Shown here in pieces: positions 19,963 to 31,191 of a stretch of DNA of 64,000 bases. How positions within the stretch are numbered: position 1 is the stretch's first letter; every line of letters starts with the position of its first letter. The stretch is from contig NZ_JAEKIS010000014.1 of NCBI RefSeq assembly GCF_017311415.1, forward strand, positions 62,001-126,000, read 5' to 3'. Under the pieces are notes generated by a model that saw only the letters and a program-made list of their open reading frames with translations, made no database searches and was not told the origin of the DNA. This DNA is from Salipiger abyssi (GTDB lineage Bacteria; Pseudomonadota; Alphaproteobacteria; Rhodobacterales; Rhodobacteraceae). Made by a program: the position numbers and the translations under genes.

Positions 19963-19976
19963 TTGATCTGTATCAA
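19963..19976 (-). promoter_or_regulatory. FNR/FnrL box for ccoNOQP
   Basis: TTGATCTGTATCAA is a perfect match to the FNR consensus TTGAT-N4-ATCAA. Its centre is 98 bp upstream of the ccoN start. A class II arrangement would give a ~57-base leader. It is one of two boxes in this divergent region. Confidence 0.85.
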
Positions 19977-19994
19977 GGCTTTCCCTTCAGGCCA

Positions 19995-20036
19995 TTGACC
20001 ATTGTCAAAGTGCGTCCATTCGCGCAGGCGTAGAAA
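19995..20036 (+). promoter_or_regulatory. FNR-type box and -10 for the universal stress gene
   Basis: TTGACCATTGTCAA (19995-20008) is a symmetrical FNR-like box, variant at one position in each half. TAGAAA at 20031-20036 is a fair -10 placed so that a start near 20043 puts the box centre at -41.5, a textbook FNR-activated promoter. The box centre is 32 bp, about three helical turns, from the ccoN box. Confidence 0.7.
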
Positions 20037-20073
20037 GACGGGGACAGGTCAATAACCTGAGGAGACAAAGACC

Positions 20074-20913
20074 ATGGGCTATAAAACCATTTTGACGGTC
20101 GTGACCGACGAAGCACTTGCTCAGCCGACAATCGACCATGCCGCCGCGGTCGCCGCAGGTTGGGACGCGCATCTCGATGTGCTCTGCTTCGGCGTCGATC
20201 GTACGCAGACCGGCTATTACTACGCCGGTGCCAACGCGATGATCCTGCAAGAGACCATCAGCCGTGCGACCGCGGATGCGGAGAAGCTTGCCAAGACCGT
20301 TCGTGAGGCGCTGGGCCGCACCGAGTGCCGCTGGTCGGTCGAGGAAGGTGTCGCACAGCTTGCCGATATCGGGCGCCATGTGGCCGGACGGGCGCGCTTT
20401 GCCGATCTGGTGGTGCTGCCGAAACCCTATGGCGCGGAACACGGCGTCGAGCTTGAGCCGGTGACCGAGGGCGCGCTGTTCGAAGGGCAGACGCCGGTGC
20501 TGATCGTGCCCGAGGGTGTGGCGCCGAAATCCGCGCCCTCGCGGATCGTGATCGGCTGGAATGAGAGCAATGAGGCGCTGCGCTCGGTGCGCGCGGCCCT
20601 GCCGCTGCTGCAAAGCGCCGACAATGTGCATCTGGCGGTGATCGACCCGCCACAGCACGGGCCCAACCGTTCGGATCCGGGCGGCGCGTTGTCGCAATAT
20701 CTCGCCCGGCACGGTGTGAAGGCGGAGATCGACGTGCTGTCGAAAACCATGCCGCGGGTCTCTGATGTGCTGCGCCGCCATGTGCAGGATGTGGATGCCG
20801 ACATGGTGGTGATGGGGGCCTATGGCCATTCGCGCTTCCGCGAGGCCATCTTGGGCGGCGCGACGCGCAATATGCTGGAACAGGCCGAAGTGCCGGTGTT
20901 CCTGGCGCATTGA
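20074..20913 (+). CDS. Universal stress protein, tandem UspA domains
   Basis: The 279-residue protein has two UspA folds: an N-terminal domain from MGYKTILTVVTD and a C-terminal one around SRIVIGWNESNEALRSVRAA that ends in the ATP-binding pattern VMGAYGHSRFREAILGGATRNML. A GAGGAGAC ribosome site precedes ATG 20074. It is divergent from ccoN under an FNR-like box, so it is probably induced at low oxygen. Tandem-domain Usp proteins are common in FNR regulons. Confidence 0.92.
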   Translation: MGYKTILTVVTDEALAQPTIDHAAAVAAGWDAHLDVLCFGVDRTQTGYYYAGANAMILQETISRATADAEKLAKTVREALGRTECRWSVEEGVAQLADIGRHVAGRARFADLVVLPKPYGAEHGVELEPVTEGALFEGQTPVLIVPEGVAPKSAPSRIVIGWNESNEALRSVRAALPLLQSADNVHLAVIDPPQHGPNRSDPGGALSQYLARHGVKAEIDVLSKTMPRVSDVLRRHVQDVDADMVVMGAYGHSRFREAILGGATRNMLEQAEVPVFLAH

Positions 20914-20960
20914 CGGAACCGGGGCAGGGCGCCGTTGCGGCGTCCTGACAGGAGAGGGGA

Positions 20961-20987
20961 GGGCGGTGCCGCCGGCGCCGCCCTTTT
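20961..20987 (+). terminator. Intrinsic terminator after the Usp gene
   Basis: GGGCGGTGCC and GGCGCCGCCC pair across a 3-base loop (20961-20983, one G-U pair), followed by TTTT. It is 47 bp past the stop of the universal stress gene. Confidence 0.8.
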
Positions 20988-21126
20988 CCGTTGCGCCGCG
21001 GTACGCGGGCATGCTCGCGGGCGGTCGGCGGGGGGTGCGTTGCGGCGTGGCGCCTTCAGTCTATTTCTGTTGGTGCGAACCGGCTGCGGCGCTACGCTCG
21101 GGACACGTCGTTTGGAGGATGCTGCG

Positions 21127-21477
21127 ATGAGCTACGTTTCTGGATTTCTGACGCCGGTGCCCGATGCCAACAAGGCGACCTATCTCGAATCGGCCCGTAA
21201 GGGCTGGTCGCTGTTCAAGGATTACGGCGCGCTGGCGATGCGTGAATGCTGGGAATCGGATGTGCCGGAGGGCGAGCTGACCTCGTTCCCACTGGCGGTG
21301 CAGCGGAAAGAGGGCGAGTCGGTCGTGTTCTCTTGGATTCTCTGGCCGGACAAGGCGACGGCGGATGCATGCTGGGCCTCGATGGAGACCGATCCGCGCT
21401 GGCGCGAGATGATGGACATGCCGTTCGACGGAAAACGCATGATCTTCGGCGGGTTCGATACGCTGTTCGAAGCCTGA
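21127..21477 (+). CDS. DUF1428 (YbaA-like) protein
   Basis: A 116-residue protein, MSYVSGFLTPVPDANKATYL, with family motifs ALAMRECWESDVPEGELTSF, VVFSWILWPDKA and the C-terminal MPFDGKRMIFGGFD. ATG 21127 has a GGAGG site 8 bp before it. The fold is ferredoxin-like (dimeric alpha-beta barrel); no activity is established for the family. It ends 16 bp from the convergent fnrL stop. Confidence 0.88.
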   Translation: MSYVSGFLTPVPDANKATYLESARKGWSLFKDYGALAMRECWESDVPEGELTSFPLAVQRKEGESVVFSWILWPDKATADACWASMETDPRWREMMDMPFDGKRMIFGGFDTLFEA

Positions 21478-21493
21478 CCGCCGGTAGCGGCGC

Positions 21494-22240
21494 TCAGGCG
21501 AACATCCCGCCGTCGGAATCGTCGCCGGCCTCGTCGAGCAGCCGTGTCATGTCGGGGACCGTGACATGGCGCTTGCCCTCGAGCTCGATCACCCCGTCCT
21601 TTTTCAGCGCCGACACCTGCCGGCTGACGGTTTCCAGCGTCAGGCCGAGGTAGTCGGCCATCGCCTCGCGGGTCAGCGGCAGATCGAAGGTAACCGTACT
21701 GGAGGCCGCGCGCATATTGATCGAGGCGTCGCGCCGGGCGATGATCGACAGCAGCGAGGCGATCTTTTCGCGCGCCGTCTTGCGCCCGAGCACCAGCATC
21801 CATTCGCGCGCCGCATCCAGCTCGTCGAGCGTCATCTCCAGCAGGCGCTGGGCGATATGCGGGGTCTGGCGCATCATCTCCTCAAAGGGCGACTTGCGGA
21901 AGCAGCACATCACCAGATCGGTGGTCGCGACCACATCGTAGGCGGCGGAGGCGCGGCCCGGACGGCCGACGAAATCGCTGGGCAGCAATAGGCCCACCAT
22001 CTGCGTGCGCCCGTCTTCCATCGTCTGGGTCAGCGTCGCGATCCCCGACACAACCGAGCCCACGAAATCCATCCGGTCTCCGGACCAGATCACCGTCTGC
22101 CCGGCCTCGAACTTGCGGTAGTACTTGATCTCTTCCAGCCGCTCCAGCTCGTCGGATTCGCAGCGCGCGCAGACGGCCCGGTGCCGGATCGGGCACTCGG
22201 CACAGTCTTGCGAGACGGTGATGGAGCGTTCGTTCAGCAT
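21494..22240 (-). CDS. fnrL: Oxygen-sensing Crp/Fnr regulator FnrL
   Basis: Global anaerobic regulator carrying an oxygen-labile [4Fe-4S] cluster. The 248-residue protein has N-terminal cysteines at 13, 16, 24 and 27 (DCAECPIRHRAVCARC) and C112/C113 in the cyclic-nucleotide-like domain, supplying enough ligands. The C-terminal helix-turn-helix reads LTREAMADYLGLTLETVSRQ, with the E..SR contacts that read TTGAT half-sites. It is divergent from hemN with a box between them, as in Rhodobacter. Confidence 0.95.
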   Translation of the reverse strand: MLNERSITVSQDCAECPIRHRAVCARCESDELERLEEIKYYRKFEAGQTVIWSGDRMDFVGSVVSGIATLTQTMEDGRTQMVGLLLPSDFVGRPGRASAAYDVVATTDLVMCCFRKSPFEEMMRQTPHIAQRLLEMTLDELDAAREWMLVLGRKTAREKIASLLSIIARRDASINMRAASSTVTFDLPLTREAMADYLGLTLETVSRQVSALKKDGVIELEGKRHVTVPDMTRLLDEAGDDSDGGMFA

Positions 22241-22298
22241 GATATGTTCACAGTCCTGTTAGCGGGTCACCCAAATCACCAGCTCTCTGGCGGTACTC

Positions 22299-22312
22299 TT
22301 GATCTGGGTCAA
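22299..22312. promoter_or_regulatory. FNR-type box between fnrL and hemN
   Basis: TTGATCTGGGTCAA has one full TTGAT half and a GTCAA half. Its centre is at 22305.5. Relative to fnrL, a -41.5 position gives a start near 22264 and a ~24-base leader; relative to hemN the same rule gives a start almost on the ATG. It may serve autoregulation, hemN activation, or both. Confidence 0.75.
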
Positions 22313-22347
22313 TGTTCCAACCCTCGCGCCTTCTTAAGTGTAGGCGC

Positions 22348-23703
22348 ATGATCACGCGAAAACAACTCTCCCGCCTGGGGCTCTTCGACGCGAAAGTCCC
22401 CCGGTACACCAGCTATCCGACGGCGCCGCATTTCTCGAATGCAGTGTCACCGGGCGATTTTGCCTCATGGATCGAAGCGGTGCCCGAGGGCGGCACGGTT
22501 TCGCTCTACCTGCATGTGCCGTTCTGTCGCAGGTTGTGCTGGTTCTGCGCCTGCCGGACGCAGGGCACGGCGACGCTCGGGCCGGTCGAATCCTATGTGC
22601 AGACCTTGCTGTCCGAGCTCGATCTGCTCAAGGCGCATCTGCCGCGCGGCGTAAAGCTGTCGCGGCTGCACTGGGGCGGGGGCACGCCGACGCTGCTGTC
22701 GCCCGGCCTGATGCGTGCGCTTATCGACAAGGTGGCCGAGGTGGCGCCCTTTGCCGAGCATGCGGAGTTCTCGGTCGAGATCGACCCCAACGAGATCGAC
22801 GGCGAGCGGCTCGACGTGCTGGCCGCCGGCGGCATGAACCGCGCCTCCATCGGGGTGCAGGATTTCGACGAGCAGATCCAGGCCACCATCGGCCGGCCGC
22901 AGGGCTATGACGTGACCCGCCGTGCCGTCGAGATGATCCGTGAGCGCGGCGTCGCCAGCCTCAACGCAGATATCCTCTACGGGCTGCCGCATCAGACCCG
23001 CGCCAAGATCACCGAGACGGTGCAGAAGCTGCTTTCCTTCGCGCCCGACCGGGTGGCGCTTTACGGCTATGCGCATGTGCCCTGGATGGCCAAGCGCCAG
23101 CAGATGATCCCCTCCGACGCGCTGCCCACCCCGGCGGAGCGGCTGGATCTCTTCGACACCGCGCGGCGGCTCTTTGCATGGGACGGCTATGCCGAGATCG
23201 GCATCGATCATTTCGCCACGCCGGACGACGGGCTCGCCATCGCACAGAAGACCGGCAAGCTGCGGCGCAATTTCCAAGGGTATACCGACGACACCTCCGA
23301 GGTGCTGATCGGGCTGGGCGCCTCGTCGATTTCGAAATTCCCGCAAGGGTATGCGCAGAACGCGCCGGCGACCTCCGCCTATACCGCTGCGGTGCGCGAG
23401 GGGCGCTTTGCCACGTCGCGCGGCCACGCCTTCGGCGGCGACGACCGGCTGCGCGCGCGGATGATCGAAATGCTGATGTGCGATTTCCGCATCCGCTCGG
23501 AAGAGCTGGAGCAGGATTACGGCGTATCGCCCGCGGCGCTGAAGGCGATGTTCAGCCGCGCCAACGAGCAGTTCGAAGGGCTGCTGGAGATCACCGAGGA
23601 CGGGCTTTTCATCCCGCCCGAGGCGCGTCCGCTGACCCGGATGATCGCGCGCAGCTTCGACGCTTACGATCTCTCCAAGGCCGGGCACAGCTCAGCCATC
23701 TGA
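22348..23703 (+). CDS. hemN: Oxygen-independent coproporphyrinogen III oxidase
   Basis: Radical-SAM enzyme for anaerobic haem synthesis. ATG 22348 (MITRKQLSRLGLFDAKVPRY) gives 451 residues. The cluster motif is CRRLCWFCACR (CxxxCxxC plus the extra Cys of true HemN), followed by HWGGGTPTLLSP and SIGVQDFDE. The N-terminal LFDAKVPRYTSYPTAPHF is characteristic of HemN rather than HemW. The last 12 bp overlap the convergent MarR gene. Confidence 0.96.
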   Translation: MITRKQLSRLGLFDAKVPRYTSYPTAPHFSNAVSPGDFASWIEAVPEGGTVSLYLHVPFCRRLCWFCACRTQGTATLGPVESYVQTLLSELDLLKAHLPRGVKLSRLHWGGGTPTLLSPGLMRALIDKVAEVAPFAEHAEFSVEIDPNEIDGERLDVLAAGGMNRASIGVQDFDEQIQATIGRPQGYDVTRRAVEMIRERGVASLNADILYGLPHQTRAKITETVQKLLSFAPDRVALYGYAHVPWMAKRQQMIPSDALPTPAERLDLFDTARRLFAWDGYAEIGIDHFATPDDGLAIAQKTGKLRRNFQGYTDDTSEVLIGLGASSISKFPQGYAQNAPATSAYTAAVREGRFATSRGHAFGGDDRLRARMIEMLMCDFRIRSEELEQDYGVSPAALKAMFSRANEQFEGLLEITEDGLFIPPEARPLTRMIARSFDAYDLSKAGHSSAI

Positions 23704-24192
23704 GCCCTCGAAGACCGTAAGCCATGTGCCGAGGAGCGCGTCCAGTGCGGCGCGCTCTTCGTTGTTCAGCGCGGCGACAAGCCGATGCTGATTGGCGACG
23801 TGATCTGTCACCGCCGCGTCGATATCCGCCCGTCCGCGCTCGGTCAGCTGGACCACGAAACCGCGCCCGTCCTCGGGGTTGGGCACGCGCCGCACCTGGC
23901 CCGCCGCCTCCAGCCGGTCGAGCCGGTTGGTCATCGTGCCCGAGGTTACCATGGTTGTGGCCAGCAGATCCTTGACCGTCAGCGCATGGGGCGGGCCGGC
24001 CCGGCGCAGCGTGGCCAAGACGTCGAACCCGGCGGGGCTGAGCCCGTGGGTCGCGAAACACTCCGCATGCGCCTGCGCCAGATGCCGCGCCAGCCGCCCG
24101 AGCCGCCCGATCGTGCCCATCGGCCCGACATCGAGATCGGGGCGTTCGCGATTCCACTGCGCCTTGATTTTGTCGACCTGATCCATGTCCAT
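23692..24192 (-). CDS. MarR-family transcriptional regulator
   Basis: A 166-residue MarR repressor: winged helix with HGLSPAGFDVLATLRRAG, TMVTSGTMTNRLDRLEAAG and the wing RVPNPEDGRGFVVQLTERG. The likely start is ATG 24192 or 24186. It is divergent from an EamA exporter with three palindromic sites between them, so it probably represses both itself and the exporter and is released by the exported compound. Confidence 0.92.
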   Translation of the reverse strand: MDMDQVDKIKAQWNRERPDLDVGPMGTIGRLGRLARHLAQAHAECFATHGLSPAGFDVLATLRRAGPPHALTVKDLLATTMVTSGTMTNRLDRLEAAGQVRRVPNPEDGRGFVVQLTERGRADIDAAVTDHVANQHRLVAALNNEERAALDALLGTWLTVFEGSDG

Positions 24193-24210
24193 GATTTGCG
24201 GAAATATTGT

Positions 24211-24270
24211 CTTGACGTCAAGGCATCCTTAATTATCTTGATGTCAAGATTTGTATCTCGACATCAAGAT
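24211..24270. promoter_or_regulatory. Three operator-like palindromes between marR and eamA
   Basis: CTTGACGTCAAG (24211-24222, perfect), ATCTTGATGTCAAGAT (24235-24250) and ATCTCGACATCAAGAT (24255-24270) share the consensus ATCTTGAYRTCAAGAT. Centre spacings are 26 and 20 bp. The array fills the 90-bp gap between the divergent starts, the last copy ending 12 bp before the exporter ATG, which suits repression by MarR. Confidence 0.75.
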
Positions 24271-24282
24271 AATGAGGCCCCA

Positions 24283-25166
24283 ATGTCCCGCCCAACCGAT
24301 ATCGCGCTGACCGCGCTGGCTCCGATTGTCTGGGGCAGCTCCTATTTCGTCAGCACCGAGTTCCTGCCGGGCGCGCCACCGCTGACGGTGGCGGCGCTGC
24401 GGGCGCTGCCGGCGGGCCTGCTGCTGCTCGCGGTGACGCGGCAATTGCCCGGGCGCGACTGGCTCGGCCGCGTGGCGGTGCTGGGGCTGCTGAACTTTGC
24501 GCTGTTCTGGAGCGCGCTGTTCATCGCCGCCTACCGCCTGCCGGGCGGTGTGGCCGCGACGCTGGGCGCGGTGCAGCCGCTGGTCGTGCTGCTGCTCGCG
24601 GCGCTCTGGCTGGGCACGCCGCTGCGGCTGGCCTCGGTGCTGACCGCCCTGGCGGGGCTGTTCGGGGTGGGGATGCTGATCCTCGGTCCCGAGGCGCGGC
24701 TCGATCCGGTGGGGATCTCGGCGGCGCTGCTGGGGGCGCTCTCGATGGCGGCGGGAACGGTGCTCAGCCGCCGCTGGCAGCCGCCGGTGCCGCCGCTGAG
24801 CTTTGCCGCCTGGCAGCTCACGGCGGGCGGTGTGCTGCTGGTGCCACTGGCGCTGATCATCGACCCGCGCCTGCCGCAGATGGATGCCGCCGCTCTGGGC
24901 GGGCTGCTCTGGCTGGGCCTCGTGGGCGGCGCGCTGACCTATTGGGTGTTTTTCCGGGGCATCGCCAAGCTCGGCCCCGCCGCCGTTGCGGGGCTCGGTT
25001 TTCTCAGCCCGCTCTCGGCGGTGGGTCTCGGCTGGGCCGTTCTGGGGCAGGGGCTGTCGCCGCTCCAGGCGACGGGGGCGGTCCTGGTGCTGGGCTCGGT
25101 CTGGCTCGGGCAGAAAGCGGCGGCGCCGGGGCCCAAGAAATTTCGTACGAAATTTCTTGGGCGGGC

Positions 25167-25170
<4 letters not shown>
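24283..25170 (+). CDS. EamA/DMT-family exporter
   Basis: A 295-residue integral membrane protein with ten predicted helices and two EamA repeats (DIALTALAPIVWGSSYFVS; PVGISAALLGALSMAAGTVL). ATG 24283 is taken because the upstream open frame overlaps the divergent MarR gene. Such proteins export amino acids or drugs-like metabolites; the specific substrate is unknown. The last codons (KKFRTKFLGRA) come from a palindromic repeat, and the TAA overlaps the stop of the convergent yejF gene. Confidence 0.92.
25131..25162. repeat. Perfect 32-bp palindrome in the eamA 3' end, likely bidirectional terminator
   Basis: The half-site GCCCAAGAAATTTCGT is followed by its exact reverse complement, with core TTTCGTACGAAA. 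It lies within the last codons of eamA and starts 4 bp beyond the yejF stop on the other strand, so it could terminate both convergent transcripts. Related palindromes occur at 63213-63271. Confidence 0.75.
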
Positions 25171-26755
<1,585 letters not shown>

Positions 26756-26759
<4 letters not shown>

Positions 26760-27949
26760 GAAAAGGTCTTTCTCGGGTCGAAGGCATCGCGCACGCCTTC
26801 GAAGATGAAGACCAGCAGGGAGAGCATCAGCGCGAAGACGGTGAAGGCGGTGAAGGCGAGCCAGGGCGCCTGGAGGTTCTGCTTGGCCTGAAGCGTCAGC
26901 TCGCCCAGCGACGGCGCCGAGGAGGGCAGGCCGAAGCCGAGGAAATCGAGCCCGGCGAGCGTCGAGATCGTACCGGTGACGATGAAGGGCAGCATGGTCA
27001 GCGTGGCCACCATCGCGTTGGGCAGCATGTGGCGGAACATGATCGTCATGTTCGACACGCCGAGCGCCTTGGCGGCGCGCACATATTCGAGGTTGCGCGC
27101 GCGCAGGAATTCCGCCCGCACCACTCCCACCAGCGCCGTCCAGCCGAAGAGCACGGTCAGGATCACCAGCAGCCAGAAACTTCGCCCGAGGATCGCGAAG
27201 AGGATGATGATCACGTAAAGCGAGGGCGTCGCCGACCAGATCTCGATCACCCGCTGAAAGATCAGGTCGAGCCAGCCGCCGAAATAGCCCTGAAGCGCGC
27301 CGGCGACGATGCCGATGATCGAGGCGAAGACGGTGACGATCAGGGTGAACAGGATCGACAGGCGAAACCCGTAGATCACCCGCGCGGTGACATCGCGCTT
27401 GGTGTCGTCGGTGCCGAGCCAGTTCTGCGCGTTGGGGGGCAGGGGGGCGGCGCCGGGCCGGTCCACGGGGGTGTTGAAGCTGTAGGGGATCGGCGGCCAG
27501 ATCATCCAGCCGGCCTGCACATCCGCGCCGAGATCGTCACCGGCATCGACCGCGGCGATCAGCTCGTCGGGCGTGTCGAAACAATCCTCCAGCCCGCCGG
27601 TCTTGATCAGGCATTGCACCTCGGGGTCGCGATAGACCGCCTCGGTGCGGAAATCGCCGCCAAAGGCGGTCTCCGGATAGAACTGGAAGATCGGCATGCG
27701 CAGCTCGCCGCGATAGCTGACGAGGATCGGTTTGTCATTGGCGAGGAACTCGGCAAAGAGCGAGCCGATGAACAGGATCAGGAAGATCACCAGCGACCAG
27801 AAGGCGCGGCCGTTCCTGCGGAAGTTGCGCCAGCGGCGCTTGTTCAGCGGCGAGAGCGCAAAGCGACCGGGCCTTGGCTGCGGTTCGACCGCCATGCCGG
27901 GCTCGGGCTGGGGGCGGATGCCGCCCACGGTGTCGGGCTCGTAGCTCAT
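26756..27949 (-). CDS. yejE: Peptide ABC transporter permease (YejE-like)
   Basis: A 397-residue inner-membrane permease starting MSYEPDTVGGIR (ATG 27949). It has an N-terminal helix (FWSLVIFLILFIGSLFAEF), a long periplasmic loop of about 150 residues with two Cys, as expected for YejE, and five C-terminal helices with the EAA-type loop (RAAKALGVSNMTIMFRHMLPN). One base separates it from yejB. Confidence 0.93.
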
Positions 27950-27950
27950 C

Positions 27951-29036
27951 TCAGCCCTCGCGTTTCTCGAAGTCGATGCGCGGATCGACCAGCACATACA
28001 TCAGGTCGGAGATGATCCCCACCACCAGCCCGATCAGGCCGAAGATGAAGAGCGTGCCGAAGACCACCGGATAATCCCGCGCCACCGCCGCCTCGAAGCC
28101 GAGCCGGCCCAGCCCGTCGAGCGAAAAGATCGTCTCGATGATCAGCGAACCGGAGAAGAACACGCCGATGAACACCGCCGGAAAGCCCGCGATGACGATC
28201 AGCATGGCGTTGCGGAAGACATGGCCGTAAAGCACCCGCCGCTCGGTCAGCCCCTTGGCGCGGGCGGTCATGACGTAGTGTTTCTTGATCTCGTCGAGAA
28301 AGCTGTTCTTGGTCAGCAGCGTCAGCGTGGCAAAGGCCGAGATGGTCGAGGCCAGCACCGGCAGGGTGATATGCCAGAAGTAATCGCCGATCTTTGCCGG
28401 CCAGCTCAGCGTCTCCCAATTGTCCGAGGTCAGCCCCCGCAGCGGGAAGATCTGCCAGTAGGAACCGCCGGCAAAGAGCACCAGCAGCAGGATCGCAAAG
28501 AGGAAGCCGGGGATCGCATAGGCCACGATGATCGCGCCGGAGGTCCAGGTGTCGAAGGCAGAGCCGTCCTTTACCGCCTTGCGGATGCCCAGCGGGATCG
28601 AGACGATATAGGCGATCACCGTCGACCAGAGGCCCAGCGTGATCGAGACCGGCATTTTCTCCAGCACCAGATCGGTGACCGAGATCGAGCGGAAATAGCT
28701 CTCGCCGAAATCCAGCCGCATGTAGTTCCACATCATATTGAGGAAGCGCTCCAGCGGCGGCTTGTCGAGTCCGAACTGCCGTTCGAGATCCTCGATGAAC
28801 TCCTTGGGCAGGCCGCGTGCGCCGACATAATCGCTGTCGGAGCCGAAGGTCTGCTCGCCGGTGTCGTTGCTGCCGCCGGAAAACCCGGAGAACACGTCGC
28901 CATCGCCCTGCATTTGGGCCAGAACCTGCTCGACAGGGCCGCCGGGCACGAACTGGACGAGGGCGAAATTGATGATCATGATCCCCAGCAGCGTGGGGAT
29001 GATGAGCAGCAGTCGTCTTAGGATATAGGCGCCCAA
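27951..29036 (-). CDS. yejB: Peptide ABC transporter permease (YejB-like)
   Basis: A 361-residue permease beginning [20 protein letters not shown], followed by a periplasmic loop of the YejB kind, five further helices, and the permease loop [20 protein letters not shown]. It pairs with the downstream permease to form the membrane channel. The start lies 4 bp after the binding-protein stop. Confidence 0.94.
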   Translation of the reverse strand: MGAYILRRLLLIIPTLLGIMIINFALVQFVPGGPVEQVLAQMQGDGDVFSGFSGGSNDTGEQTFGSDSDYVGARGLPKEFIEDLERQFGLDKPPLERFLNMMWNYMRLDFGESYFRSISVTDLVLEKMPVSITLGLWSTVIAYIVSIPLGIRKAVKDGSAFDTWTSGAIIVAYAIPGFLFAILLLVLFAGGSYWQIFPLRGLTSDNWETLSWPAKIGDYFWHITLPVLASTISAFATLTLLTKNSFLDEIKKHYVMTARAKGLTERRVLYGHVFRNAMLIVIAGFPAVFIGVFFSGSLIIETIFSLDGLGRLGFEAAVARDYPVVFGTLFIFGLIGLVVGIISDLMYVLVDPRIDFEKREG

Positions 29037-29040
29037 CGGG

Positions 29041-30975
29041 TTACCTCAGCACGCCAGCGGCTTTGAGAGCCTGGTGTTTTTCCTGATTGAGCCACCAGAA
29101 ATCCAGATAGCCCACGGCATAGGGGGGCAGGGTCTCGGGATGCTCGTACATGTCATACGACGCGATCCAGGTCTCGGCGACATAGCCCGCGGGCACAATC
29201 ACCCGGTGCCAGCGCAGGGCGCGGTCGAGCGCGCGCAGGGCGACGATCTCGTCCTCGCGGGTCTCGGTCATGAGCGCCGCCTCGATGATCGCATCGACCA
29301 TCGGGCTTTGAAGTGAGGCGGGGTTGTAAGAGGACACCACCGCCGCCTCCGAGCCGAACATCTGTTTCAGCCCGGTGCCCGCCGCGAGGAAGGTGTTGTA
29401 GCGGAAAAAAACGATGTCGAAGTCTTTGTCGTAGTAGCGCTGCGCGTATTGCGCAGAATCGACCTTGTCGATCTCGATGGTGACGCCGAACGTGGTCAGC
29501 GTGCCGACATAGGTGGTGGCCATCGCCTCTACCGTGTCCGAGGTGCCCGAGGACAGCATCAGCTTGAGAGTCAGGGGTTCGCCCGCCGCGTTGCGTAGCT
29601 TGCCATCGTCACCGACCTCCCAGCCGGCCGAGGCCAGCAGGCGCAGCGCGCGGCGCATATTGCGGCGGTCCGCCGGTGTGGCCGGATCCGAGGTATGGGC
29701 CATGACGGCCTCTTCCTCGAAGATCTCGGGCGGAATCACGTCGCCCAGAGATTCCAGGAACGCCTTTTCGGCGCCTTCGGGCACGCCCTTGGCCTCGATC
29801 TCGGTGCCCTCGACAAAGGAATTGCGCTGGGTGGTGAGGCCGTATTGCAGCGACTCGCGCGTCCATTCGAAGTTGAAGGCCAGCGCCAGCGCCTCACGGA
29901 CGGTCTTGTCGTCCATCGGTGCGCGCAGCGTGTTGAAGACAAAGCCGGTGTTCGTGGGCGGCGCGCCGTCGGGCAGGGATTCGCGCTTGATCGTGCCGTT
30001 CTCGACCGCCGGGAAATCGTAGCCGGTGGCCCAGCGTTTGGTGCTGCCCTCGGGACGGAAGGTGTAGATGCCCGCCTTGAACGCCTCGAACTCGGCGGCG
30101 TCGTCGGCGAAATACTCGATCCGCACGCGGTCGAAATTGTGCCGCCCCTTGTTGATCGGCAGATGCCAGCCCCAGTAATCCGGGTTGCGCTCATACACCA
30201 CGTAGCGGTTGATCTCGTAATCGCCCACCAGCCACGGGCCGGTGGCCATCGGCGACAGCAGGCTCGGTTCGTCGAGCCGCTCGCCGGTCTCTTCGTACCA
30301 GGCCTGCGAGAACACCGGTGTGCCGCCGACCTGACTGATCAGGGAGCGGCGCGAGATGCCGTCGACAAAGCGGTACTTGATGGTCAGATCGTCGATCACC
30401 TCGACGCCGGCGATGCGTTCCTTGACGCCGCGCGCATAGCTGCGGATGCCCTGTTCGAGAAACAGGTTATGGGTGAAGAGCGCATCCTGAGCAGTGACCT
30501 TCTCGCCATTGGAAAAGCGCGCCTCGGGGCGGATGTGAAACACGCACCATTCCTGCGAGACCGGGTATTCCACGCTTTCGGCCAGCAGGCAGTAGGCATC
30601 GGTGATGGAATCCGCCGGCAGCCCGCCCTCGAAGGGCATGTCGCCGAACATCGCCTCGGCCACCACGTTGGAATTGCCCTCGGCGCGGCCCTTGCTGGCC
30701 CAGCGGTTGAACCCGTCAAAGGTGCCCCGCGCGCTGAGCGAGATTTCCCCGCCTTTCGGCGCGTCAGGATTCACATAGTCGAAATGGGTGAAATCGGCGG
30801 CGTATTTCAGATCGTTGTAGAAGGAGTAGCCGTGGCTGCGGATCATCTCCTGCGCGGCATCGGTGGCGGCCCAGCCGGTGCGCGGCAGACCTCCGAAACC
30901 GGTCGCCATCGCGCCGCCCCCGATCAGGCCCATGGCCTGGCGTCTGGTGAGAAGGCTTGCCGGGTCTTTGGTCAT
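29041..30975 (-). CDS. yejA: Periplasmic peptide-binding protein (YejA-like)
   Basis: First gene of the importer operon. The 644-residue SBP_bac_5 protein has a twin-arginine-type signal ([18 protein letters not shown], cleavage likely after WAA) and long-form features such as [20 protein letters not shown] and [20 protein letters not shown]. YejA proteins bind oligopeptides and, in enterobacteria, microcin C. Peptide scavenging is the likeliest role here. Confidence 0.93.
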   Translation of the reverse strand: MTKDPASLLTRRQAMGLIGGGAMATGFGGLPRTGWAATDAAQEMIRSHGYSFYNDLKYAADFTHFDYVNPDAPKGGEISLSARGTFDGFNRWASKGRAEGNSNVVAEAMFGDMPFEGGLPADSITDAYCLLAESVEYPVSQEWCVFHIRPEARFSNGEKVTAQDALFTHNLFLEQGIRSYARGVKERIAGVEVIDDLTIKYRFVDGISRRSLISQVGGTPVFSQAWYEETGERLDEPSLLSPMATGPWLVGDYEINRYVVYERNPDYWGWHLPINKGRHNFDRVRIEYFADDAAEFEAFKAGIYTFRPEGSTKRWATGYDFPAVENGTIKRESLPDGAPPTNTGFVFNTLRAPMDDKTVREALALAFNFEWTRESLQYGLTTQRNSFVEGTEIEAKGVPEGAEKAFLESLGDVIPPEIFEEEAVMAHTSDPATPADRRNMRRALRLLASAGWEVGDDGKLRNAAGEPLTLKLMLSSGTSDTVEAMATTYVGTLTTFGVTIEIDKVDSAQYAQRYYDKDFDIVFFRYNTFLAAGTGLKQMFGSEAAVVSSYNPASLQSPMVDAIIEAALMTETREDEIVALRALDRALRWHRVIVPAGYVAETWIASYDMYEHPETLPPYAVGYLDFWWLNQEKHQALKAAGVLR

Positions 30976-31108
30976 CGTGCTCTCTCCTGTTGCGGGCCTT
31001 GGAACGGGCGCCTGTCTGCGTCTCTTGTCACTTAGGCTAGGATGACGCGCAGCGGATGTTCAAGTTTCGAAAACGTGATCTTTGCGGATGCCTGCCGTGC
31101 GATACGAA

Positions 31109-31139
31109 GAACCGCCGCTCCCTGCGGAGGCGGCGGTTC
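31109..31139 (-). terminator. Hairpin after the cytochrome c gene
   Basis: GAACCGCCGC (31109-31118) pairs exactly with GCGGCGGTTC (31130-31139). It lies 53 bp beyond the cytochrome stop and before yejA. No clear U-tract follows, so it may be a weak or factor-aided terminator. Confidence 0.5.
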
Positions 31140-31191
31140 GAAAAGCGGCGTCATGCACCTGCGGCGGGGCGCGCCGGTGCGAAAGCCCGGC

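Noticed and set aside
24211-24222. FNR box between marR and eamA (TTGACGTCAA)
   Set aside because: The halves have no 4-bp spacer, and the site matches two neighbouring palindromes instead.
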